Assembly (NCBI GenBank): GCA_944385455.1
Contig: CALWXI010000093.1
Span: 1 to 10,516 of the forward strand
Reading direction: 5' to 3'
Length of the DNA stretch: 10,516 bases
Origin: an uncultured Oscillospiraceae bacterium
GTDB lineage: Bacteria; Bacillota; Clostridia; Oscillospirales; Oscillospiraceae
In this document: piece after piece, positions 1 through 5,343 of the stretch
Layout of the letters: the number at the start of each line of letters is the position of its first letter
Numbering within the stretch: the stretch's first letter is position 1
Made by a program: the position numbers and the translations under genes
Notes under the pieces: generated by a model
What the model was told of the DNA's origin: nothing
Databases searched by the model: none
What the model saw: the letters and a program-made list of their open reading frames with translations, nothing else

Positions 1-292
1 GCGCCAGCAGGTACTGCCGGTAGGTAAGGCTGCTGTTGAGGAATGCCGCCGGCACCCCCATCTGCACCAGGGTGGTCACCTGGTCCCGCATCAGCGACAC
101 CAGCGGCGAGATCACCAGCGTGATGCCGGGCAGCAGCAGCGCCGGGATCTGATAGCACACGGATTTCCCCGCTCCCGTGGGCATCACCGCCAGCACGTCC
201 CGGCCCGCCAGCAGCGCGTCGATGACGGGCTCCTGGCCTCCCCGGAACGCATCGTAGCCATAATAGGCTTTCAGGGCTTCTTCCTTGGTCAT
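1..292 (-). CDS. recQ: RecQ-type ATP-dependent DNA helicase, N-terminal part (cut by window edge)
   Basis: Only the first 97 residues lie in the window; the gene runs off the left end. RecQ helicases unwind DNA in the 3'-5' direction during recombination and repair. The visible part carries the RecQ motif 0 region (F16-R-G-G-Q20, for adenine recognition), the Walker A loop MPTGAGKS (about residues 37-44) and motif Ia, ISPLVSLMRDQV (about 61-72), in the order and spacing normal for RecQ. The start codon at 292 is preceded by GAGGAAAGG, and the protein begins directly ahead of motif 0 as family members do. The upstream ATPase gene ends 90 bases away, and a promoter lies in that gap, so recQ is probably transcribed separately at least in part. 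The zinc-binding, winged-helix and HRDC regions cannot be seen. The family call is firm; whether the full gene is intact is unknown. Confidence 0.93.
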   Translation of the reverse strand, partial: MTKEEALKAYYGYDAFRGGQEPVIDALLAGRDVLAVMPTGAGKSVCYQIPALLLPGITLVISPLVSLMRDQVTTLVQMGVPAAFLNSSLTYRQYLLA

Positions 293-315
293 ATCCGGTC
301 CTTTCCTCGGGAGGA

Positions 316-333
316 CCGCCCCCGCAGGGGCGG
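316..333 (-). repeat. GC-only hairpin in the recQ leader
   Basis: The arms CCGCCCC (316-322) and GGGGCGG (327-333) are perfectly complementary around a 4-base loop. No run of T follows on either strand, so it is a poor intrinsic terminator. It lies between the predicted recQ promoter and its ribosome binding site and would be in the recQ 5' leader. It could also stabilise the 3' end of the upstream ATPase message. Confidence 0.5.
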
Positions 334-351
334 CCCAGAACATTCCGGATC

Positions 352-380
352 ATGATACCACACTTCCTCCCGCCGGGCAA
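352..380 (-). promoter_or_regulatory. Predicted sigma-A promoter for recQ
   Basis: Read on the minus strand, TTGCCC (375-380, 4 of 6 matches to the -35 consensus) and TATCAT (352-357, 5 of 6 matches to the -10 consensus) are separated by exactly 17 bases. TGG precedes the -10 box, giving an extended -10 element. Transcription would start near 345, leaving a leader of about 50 bases. The -35 box lies just past the stop codon of the upstream ATPase gene. This is read by eye from consensus only. Confidence 0.55.
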
Positions 381-382
381 CC

Positions 383-1450
383 CTAGCCCAGATAACTCAG
401 CAGCCGTCCCGCTTCCAGAGCCGCCAGCGCCCGCACTCCGTCAAAGTCCACATAGGGATTGTAAATGGCCTCCAGCGCGTCATGCGCTGCCCGGGCCTGC
501 CCCAGTGCCTCGATGCCCTCCCGGCGCAGAATCGATGCCATGCGGCTCTGGAACCGAAGACGCGCCCGGCCCTCCGGCTGTGCCATGGCATCCAGGCGGA
601 TGCGGCGGAAGGGCTTTTTGCCGTAGTCCATCCCCGGCCGGGAAGTGACGAAAGCCAGCCCCAGCTCCGGCACCAGCAGATGCTCGATGCGCCCCGGCTC
701 CTCGGGGGCAAGGCAGGCAATGCAGTCCCAGCCGCTCCGCTCCGCCGCCCGGCGCAGCTTTTCCAGACAGCCGCCCGCCAGCTCCCAGCTGTCGGCAAAC
801 TCATAGACTTTGGGACAAAGCGTATCCACACTGTCAAAGCGCCAGATGTATCCCTTGCTGGTGACGCTGCCCAAAAAGCGCACCGCCGTCTGTCCGCTTC
901 CGCTTCTCCTTTCCCGAAACTCCCGTTGGATGATGCCGTCCACCCGGCGTTCCGCCCGCCGGCTGTCAAATGCCGCGCGCACCGACGCCACCGCGTCCAG
1001 CTCCACCTGCCGGGCAGCCCTCAAACAATGATACGCCCGGACATAGGCGCCCTGATAGGCATGCGTGCAGGCCTTGGCCTCCTCTGCCGCCGCCTTGGCC
1101 GTGGGCAGGTGATAGAACCGACCCAGATCTACATATCGGTCCACCGCTGCCGGATACTTCGGCTCGATCACATGAGGACTGGTGCCGTCCACCATGCCGC
1201 AGCGCAGCTCCGGCAGCAGCACGCCATCCAGAGAATCCGGATCTCCGGAGCACCACAGATATTCCACCGCCGTTCCCGCCTGCTCCATGGTCCGGCCCAC
1301 CTCTTTCATGAAGGTGCTCTTCCCCACCCCGGGCCCGCCCTTGAGGATCATGTAATCATAGGTTTTTTCCAGATCCACCAGCCGGGGAAACAAATTCTGG
1401 AACCCCTCTCCGCTGTTGGCGCCGGCAAAAAAATGCGTTACTTGTGCCAT
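383..1450 (-). CDS. PRK06851-type P-loop ATPase with degenerate second half
   Basis: This 355-residue protein matches my memory of the uncharacterised PRK06851 family, predicted cytoplasmic ATPases common in Firmicutes; their substrate is unknown. The first half has the family-like opening (HFFAGANSGEGF, residues 6-17), a clear Walker A loop GPGVGKST (39-46) and the segment from CSGDPDSLDG to LLPEL. The second half repeats the plan: FLGSVTSKGY (192-201) resembles the opening, and APEEPGRIEHLLVPELGLAFV (248-268) resembles the segment after the P-loop. At the matching place the Walker A motif is absent, replaced by a stretch around FADSWELAGG (218-227). The start at 1450 is chosen because AGGAGG lies 8 bases upstream and the family motif begins at once; an in-frame ATG at 1537 would add 29 residues of unfamiliar sequence. 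It is divergent from the carboxypeptidase gene and 90 bases upstream of recQ. The family call is likely; the function is unknown. Confidence 0.8.
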   Translation of the reverse strand: MAQVTHFFAGANSGEGFQNLFPRLVDLEKTYDYMILKGGPGVGKSTFMKEVGRTMEQAGTAVEYLWCSGDPDSLDGVLLPELRCGMVDGTSPHVIEPKYPAAVDRYVDLGRFYHLPTAKAAAEEAKACTHAYQGAYVRAYHCLRAARQVELDAVASVRAAFDSRRAERRVDGIIQREFRERRSGSGQTAVRFLGSVTSKGYIWRFDSVDTLCPKVYEFADSWELAGGCLEKLRRAAERSGWDCIACLAPEEPGRIEHLLVPELGLAFVTSRPGMDYGKKPFRRIRLDAMAQPEGRARLRFQSRMASILRREGIEALGQARAAHDALEAIYNPYVDFDGVRALAALEAGRLLSYLG

Positions 1451-1593
1451 AGCCCTTGCCTCCTGATTTGATTTCATTCTCAGGCTATGCACGCCCTCCC
1501 CGTCCCGACCGTCTTTTTTCAGTCCGGAGATCCGCACTAAACGTGGATTTTTTGTGTCTTTGTAAAAAAGAGTATGGAAATCATCAGAAATTC

Positions 1594-1602
1594 TGGTATA
1601 AT
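1594..1602 (+). promoter_or_regulatory. Extended -10 promoter for the D,D-carboxypeptidase gene
   Basis: TGGTATAAT combines a consensus -10 hexamer (1597-1602) with the upstream TG of an extended -10 element. No good -35 hexamer lies 16-18 bases upstream (the sequence there is near TATGGA), as is usual when an extended -10 carries the promoter. The surrounding 1550-1605 is AT-rich against a GC-rich genome. Transcription should start near 1609, giving a leader of about 90 bases. I found no equally good promoter on the minus strand for the divergent ATPase gene; a weak TTTACA-like -35 near 1562-1567 has only a TTTAGT-like -10 at 19-base spacing. Confidence 0.7.
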
Positions 1603-1634
1603 AACTGCAAGCGCCGCGCCGGATGGGGCGGCAG

Positions 1635-1686
1635 GCGGACCGAAACCGATCCGCTGTGATTACGATCTCAACAGAGGTTCTCTGTT
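1635..1686 (+). other. Structured 5' leader with two small hairpins
   Basis: Two perfect inverted repeats fall between the promoter and the start codon: GCGGA (1635-1639) with TCCGC (1650-1654), and AACAGAG (1670-1676) with CTCTGTT (1680-1686) around a 3-base loop. The second ends 3 bases before the AGGAG ribosome binding site at 1690-1694 and is followed by TT. It could act as a weak attenuator or modulate ribosome access, or mean nothing. No known riboswitch class is recognised. Confidence 0.35.
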
Positions 1687-1700
1687 TTCAGGAGCATGCT

Positions 1701-2777
1701 ATGGACGAACCGTATCCTTCCATCATCAGCGAAGAAGAGCGCCGGGCACGGCGGGCCCAGCGGGCTGCCGTCCGGCGAAAAAAGCAGCTGGAGCGCCGGC
1801 GCCGGATGCTGCGTCAGCTCGTGCCCGCGGGCGCTCTGGCCCTGGCCGCGGTGGTGCTGCTGTCCGCCTGGGGACTGCAGAAGAAACCGGAAGCCGCGGC
1901 CATTGAGCCGGAAGAACCCGTTGCCGCCGTACAGACCGTCTACGAGGCTCCGGAACCTCAGGGTCCCTACACCGTGGAGGCCGACAGCGCCACTGTGACC
2001 CTGGACGATACCATCGACAGCAGCTATGCCGTGGTGATTGACGTGGACAGCGGCACCATCCTGGCCCAAAAGGCTGCCGACACTCGGATCAATCCCGCCT
2101 CCATGACCAAAGTTCTGACGCTGCTGGTAGCCGCGGAGCATGTGGAGGACCGCCTGGACGACACGGTCACCATGACCATCGACATCACAGACTATTGCTA
2201 CGTCAACGACTGCAGCGTGGTCGGCCTGGAGGTGGGCGAACAGGCCACTGTCCGGGAACTGCTGTACGGCACCATCCTTCCCTCCGGCGCAGACGCCGCC
2301 ATGGCACTGGCCGCCTATGTCTCCGGCTCCCACGAGGCCTTTGTGGAGCTGATGAACGAGAAGCTGGAGGAACTGGGCCTTTCCGACACCGCCCACTTCA
2401 CCAACTGCGTGGGCCTTTACGATGAAGCCCATATGTGCACCGTTTCCGATATGGCCCTGATCCTCAAGGCCGCCATGGACAATCCACTCTGCCGGGAGGT
2501 CTTGAATGCCCGCACCTATGAGACGGCTCCCACTCCGGAGCATCCGGAAGGCCAGGTCCTCTCCAACTGGTTCCTGCGGCGCATCGAGGACCGCTTTACC
2601 GATACCTTCCAGATCGTGGGCGGCAAAACCGGGTATGTAGTAGAGGCGGGGTCCTGTGCCGCCAGCTGTGGGCAGGCCGGGGACGGAAGTCTGTACGTCT
2701 GCGTCACCGCAGATGCCTCCAGCTCCTGGCAGGCCATCTACGATCACACCGCTCTTTATCAGACCTACTGTGCGTAA
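1701..2777 (+). CDS. Membrane-anchored D-Ala-D-Ala carboxypeptidase-like protein (peptidase S11 family)
   Basis: This 358-residue protein belongs to the DacA/PBP5-like serine peptidases that remove the terminal D-alanine from peptidoglycan pentapeptides outside the membrane. It has a strongly basic cytoplasmic tail (about 13-38), one membrane segment (about 39-58), a short acidic/proline linker and then the catalytic domain. Seen motifs are S134-M-T-K137 (nucleophile and general base) and K309-T-G311. The second motif, normally SxN, reads S195-G-A197, so the Asn is replaced by Ala. The catalytic domain holds nine cysteines (166, 171, 236, 246, 264, 319, 323, 334, 357), many for an exported protein. 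It stops soon after the KTG region, so the C-terminal beta domain and amphipathic anchor of classic PBP5 are missing; anchoring is by the N-terminus instead. The start at 1701 follows AGGAG with 6-base spacing. It is a single-gene unit with its own promoter and terminator. Whether it is an active carboxypeptidase is not certain given the SxN change. Confidence 0.88.
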   Translation: MDEPYPSIISEEERRARRAQRAAVRRKKQLERRRRMLRQLVPAGALALAAVVLLSAWGLQKKPEAAAIEPEEPVAAVQTVYEAPEPQGPYTVEADSATVTLDDTIDSSYAVVIDVDSGTILAQKAADTRINPASMTKVLTLLVAAEHVEDRLDDTVTMTIDITDYCYVNDCSVVGLEVGEQATVRELLYGTILPSGADAAMALAAYVSGSHEAFVELMNEKLEELGLSDTAHFTNCVGLYDEAHMCTVSDMALILKAAMDNPLCREVLNARTYETAPTPEHPEGQVLSNWFLRRIEDRFTDTFQIVGGKTGYVVEAGSCAASCGQAGDGSLYVCVTADASSSWQAIYDHTALYQTYCA

Positions 2778-2786
2778 CCGCAAGGA

Positions 2787-2822
2787 ACCGCCGGGACGGC
2801 AATGCCGTCCCGGCGGTCTTTT
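2787..2822 (+). terminator. Intrinsic terminator between convergent genes
   Basis: A perfect 14-bp stem, ACCGCCGGGACGGC (2787-2800) pairing with GCCGTCCCGGCGGT (2804-2817), closes on a 3-base AAT loop and is followed by C and TTTT (2819-2822). It begins 9 bases after the carboxypeptidase stop codon. The convergent hydrolase gene ends at 2827, so the same hairpin can serve the minus strand, where the following sequence is less T-rich (TTCCTTG). Confidence 0.9.
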
Positions 2823-2826
2823 GCGC

Positions 2827-4212
2827 TCAAAAGCCCCGGCGCTTCAGGTCCGACACCAGCCGGACATAGAACTCCCGCACATCAAACCCCGGGATATTCT
2901 CGCGGTTCAGATCCACCACGTCTCCGTGGGAGATGCCCCGCCTGCCGGTGGGCTCCAGCAGCGTGAACCGGCTGCCCCACTTCGCGGACTCCACCGCCAC
3001 CAGTCCGTCGTTGCGGCCGTCGAAGTGCCGGACGATGGGCTGGGTCATGTTCAGGGGAAATCTGCCGTGCCCGGCCTTCCTGCACCAGGACATGACGCTC
3101 TCATACACCACGCCGGGGTCGTCCGGCGTCACGGCGTTCCGGGCCTCGCAGGCAGACGCGGTGAGATCCGTCACCGCCGCCAGAAAGTCCGGGGCCTCGT
3201 CCCCCAGTCGGCGAAGGGCGGCATTATAGGTGTCCGCGATCCGCTGCCGCGCCGCCTCCGGGATCTTTCCCAGCAGGTATTCAGCAAAGATGCATCCCCG
3301 GTGGGGCGTGTTGATGGTGGTGAGCGTGGCCACGTAAGGTGCACAGCCGCAGTGGGCGATGGCAGCCCGGCTGTCCAGCCCGCCTTTGGAGTGGGCGATG
3401 ATGTTCACCTTGCCGCAGCCTGTCTCCTCCACGATCTCCCGGATCCGACGCGCCAGCTCTTTTCCGCTGTCCTCCACCGCAGCAGCCGACTGCTGCTGCC
3501 CGTAATACACCGCGGCACCGTTGCGCTGCAGCTCCTTCGGGATGCGTCCCCAGTAGTTAAGATAGCGGAAATCCCGGAAGAACACCCCGTGGACCAGCAG
3601 AAGGGGATATCTGGTGCGGCACACCTGGCTCTCCGCCCGGGCCGCGTCCAGCTCCCACTTTTCCGTCTCGAACTCTGCCTCATCCGAGGTGATGCGGATG
3701 ATCTTCCTGAGGTACCAGATGTTGAGAAACGGGATCCATCCGCAAAGCGCCGCCAGGACGCGGTGCTTGATCCCCAACTGGACGGAGGTGAGGTAGACCC
3801 GGATCATGCCGGACCAGAAAACTGCTGCCTCCACTGTCACGATCACCAACAGGTGCACGCCGCACACCAGCCACCCCACACCTGTTTCATAGCCATCCGC
3901 TCCCGCCCAGGGAGCCAGGAGCCGGAAAAACCACACGATGGATACCAGGTTGCCCGTGACCGTGACCAAAAAGAGCCCCAGCAGCTCTGTCCCGCCGGCT
4001 AAGGTCCGGATCCGCCGGGTAGGCTGCAGCGGCCTTCTTCCCAGCGGCCGTGCCAAAACCACCGCCAGCAGTGCCGCCAGCAGCAAGGCCAGTGGGAGCA
4101 GCCAGTTCTCCGCAGGTCCGAAACAGGCCGGCAGGACGCAGGCCGCCGCAGCCAGATTGGAGACCGCCAGGATCACCAGTGCATAGATTCCCCGCCGCAG
4201 CCACCTTCTCAT
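2827..4212 (-). CDS. Multi-pass membrane protein with C-terminal lipase-like alpha/beta hydrolase domain
   Basis: The protein has 461 residues. The first 170 or so are hydrophobic, with likely membrane segments near 9-30, 37-54, 75-97 and 113-134, and a possible fifth near 150-168. The rest is an alpha/beta hydrolase fold similar to triacylglycerol lipases and esterases. The strand and oxyanion region LLLVHGVFF lie at 204-212, and the nucleophile elbow AHSKGG has Ser275. Likely triad partners are Asp402 in GRNDGLV and His429 in GISHGD. The first glycine of the usual GxSxG is Ala, a variant known among bacterial lipases. Substrate is unknown; lipid or ester hydrolysis at the membrane is an inference. 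The start at 4212 is preceded by an AGGGGAG-type site and lies 21 bases after the EFR1 gene, so the two are probably cotranscribed. The shared hairpin at 2787-2817 follows it. An alternative reading is a membrane-associated acyltransferase-like hydrolase. Confidence 0.82.
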   Translation of the reverse strand: MRRWLRRGIYALVILAVSNLAAAACVLPACFGPAENWLLPLALLLAALLAVVLARPLGRRPLQPTRRIRTLAGGTELLGLFLVTVTGNLVSIVWFFRLLAPWAGADGYETGVGWLVCGVHLLVIVTVEAAVFWSGMIRVYLTSVQLGIKHRVLAALCGWIPFLNIWYLRKIIRITSDEAEFETEKWELDAARAESQVCRTRYPLLLVHGVFFRDFRYLNYWGRIPKELQRNGAAVYYGQQQSAAAVEDSGKELARRIREIVEETGCGKVNIIAHSKGGLDSRAAIAHCGCAPYVATLTTINTPHRGCIFAEYLLGKIPEAARQRIADTYNAALRRLGDEAPDFLAAVTDLTASACEARNAVTPDDPGVVYESVMSWCRKAGHGRFPLNMTQPIVRHFDGRNDGLVAVESAKWGSRFTLLEPTGRRGISHGDVVDLNRENIPGFDVREFYVRLVSDLKRRGF

Positions 4213-4233
4213 CTCTCTCCCCTCTCTCCCGTG

Positions 4234-5055
4234 TTACAGAAACACCTCGTTGGCCTTGGGCTCCGTGAAGCTCTTCTCCAGCATGGCCACATGATTGAGG
4301 AAGGCCGGATCGTCGAAGTATTTGGCATGGTGGGTGCACTTGCGGACACAGGCGTGGCACTTGATGCATGTACCGGGAACGGAGGTCACGTCTTCCGGGT
4401 CAATGGCCCCCATGGGGCACAGCCGGGCACACGCACCGCAGCTGCAGCATTTACCCAGGTCCGTCCTGGGCTTGGCCTTGAGGAACTTGGCGGGCTGGCC
4501 GTCCGTGCCCTTTGGCACATAATAGGGGGCCTCCGGGTCTCCCGGCACCCGCACCGGCGCCGGAATTCCTATCAAGTTTTTTACCTTGTCAGCGATCTTT
4601 TCCGAGAAGGCAGTCATCTCCCGCTTGTCATCCCAGTCCGGGCGTCCCTCCGCCAGATGGTCCGTGAACGCATGGCGGCCCACAAAGGCCCCCGCCGCCA
4701 CTGTGTGGAAGCCCACTTCCTCTGCCGCAGCACACAGCTCCGCCAGGGAATTGTCGTAGCTGCGGTTGCCGAAGAGGACTACCGGCACCGCCAGAGCACC
4801 GCCGCCTTGGAGACGCATGCGGAAATCCGGGGCGATCTTGTTGGGCAGACGGCCCGCATAGGTGGGACTGCCCAGAACCACCAGATCGTTTTCCGCAAAA
4901 GAATATCCCTTGGCACGTTCTGCCGGCTTCGTAAAAGGCATCCGCTCCAGAGGCACTTCCAGTCCCTCCGCCAGAGCCTGGGCTATGGTGTTCACCGCCT
5001 TGTCAGTGGTCCCGGTGGCGCTGTAGTACAGCGCGCAGACGCGTTCGATCTTCAT
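4234..5055 (-). CDS. EFR1-type protein: flavodoxin-like domain fused to two [4Fe-4S] ferredoxin motifs
   Basis: This 273-residue cytoplasmic redox protein has a flavodoxin-like N-terminal domain with an FMN phosphate-binding loop YYSATGTTDKA (10-20) and the segment VVLGSPTYAGRLP (59-71), typical of flavodoxin folds. A C-terminal bacterial ferredoxin module has two complete CxxCxxCxxxC motifs: C203/C206/C209/C213 followed by Pro, and C230/C233/C236/C240. Together this matches the EFR1 family of anaerobic Firmicutes, thought to move electrons between FMN and iron-sulfur clusters; the partners are not known. The second motif lacks the usual proline after its last Cys (Thr instead), which may alter cluster environment. 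AGGAGG lies 7 bases upstream of the start at 5055. It is followed after 21 bases by the membrane hydrolase and preceded by a hairpin-containing gap after the 70-residue gene. Confidence 0.9.
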   Translation of the reverse strand: MKIERVCALYYSATGTTDKAVNTIAQALAEGLEVPLERMPFTKPAERAKGYSFAENDLVVLGSPTYAGRLPNKIAPDFRMRLQGGGALAVPVVLFGNRSYDNSLAELCAAAEEVGFHTVAAGAFVGRHAFTDHLAEGRPDWDDKREMTAFSEKIADKVKNLIGIPAPVRVPGDPEAPYYVPKGTDGQPAKFLKAKPRTDLGKCCSCGACARLCPMGAIDPEDVTSVPGTCIKCHACVRKCTHHAKYFDDPAFLNHVAMLEKSFTEPKANEVFL

Positions 5056-5074
5056 ATCCGCTCCTCCTTTGTCA

Positions 5075-5108
5075 AACAGGCACCGCAGGATAACCCCGGG
5101 TGCCTGTT
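5075..5108 (-). repeat. 10-bp inverted repeat between the 70-residue gene and the EFR1 gene
   Basis: AACAGGCACC (5075-5084) is perfectly complementary to GGTGCCTGTT (5099-5108) across a 14-base loop. It begins 4 bases beyond the stop codon of the 70-residue gene and ends just before the EFR1 ribosome binding site. On the minus strand the arm ends in GTT and is followed by TGAC, a weak U-tract. A leaky terminator or attenuator that lowers readthrough from the clpE operon is the simplest reading. On the plus strand it is followed by CTTTT, but no plus-strand gene precedes it. Confidence 0.5.
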
Positions 5109-5111
5109 CTT

Positions 5112-5324
5112 TTACAGCGAAAAATCCGCTTCATTCAGTTTTTCCGTGTCCAGCACCGCAGGACGGGGCGGCACACGCTTGAGAGGATCGTACCGGAAGG
5201 AGCGGCAGTGTGCCTCCACCGGCATCACGCCCCGCTTCACACAGGCCACCTCCCGGTCGTTGACCTGCTGGCCGTGCTGGCAGTATGCACAGCGGGGGTC
5301 CATATTCTTACGGAACAGCTTCAT
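5112..5324 (-). CDS. Small four-cysteine protein encoded directly downstream of clpE
   Basis: This 70-residue hypothetical protein begins MKLFRKNMDP. It carries Cys12-x2-Cys15 and single cysteines at 28 and 40, a spacing that could bind one zinc ion or another metal. The C-terminal half has a conserved-looking basic and proline-rich segment, CRSFRYDPLKRVPPRP (40-55), then a short acidic tail. From memory, similar small proteins occur in other Oscillospiraceae, but I cannot name a characterised homologue. It has no signal peptide or membrane segment, so it should be cytoplasmic. The start at 5324 has a GGGGAG-type site upstream and lies 19 bases after the clpE stop, which suggests cotranscription. 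A longer frame reaching 5486 would overlap the end of clpE extensively and is not favoured. A role in Clp-linked protein quality control is possible from position only. Confidence 0.75.
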   Translation of the reverse strand: MKLFRKNMDPRCAYCQHGQQVNDREVACVKRGVMPVEAHCRSFRYDPLKRVPPRPAVLDTEKLNEADFSL

Positions 5325-5343
5325 GCCCCTCTCCCCTTCCCGT

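Noticed and set aside
1451..1537. Upstream in-frame ATG at 1537 (29 extra residues) for the PRK06851-type ATPase
   Set aside because: The extension is unlike the family and the start at 1450 has a perfect AGGAGG at good spacing.
1668..2783. Long minus-strand open frame opposite the carboxypeptidase gene
   Set aside because: The plus strand has S11 motifs, a promoter, a ribosome binding site and a terminator; the antisense frame is a glycine/valine-rich shadow.
5056..5074. Consensus -35 TTGACA on the minus strand just before the EFR1 start
   Set aside because: A -10 box at the right distance would fall inside the coding sequence, and none is present; the match overlaps the ribosome binding region.
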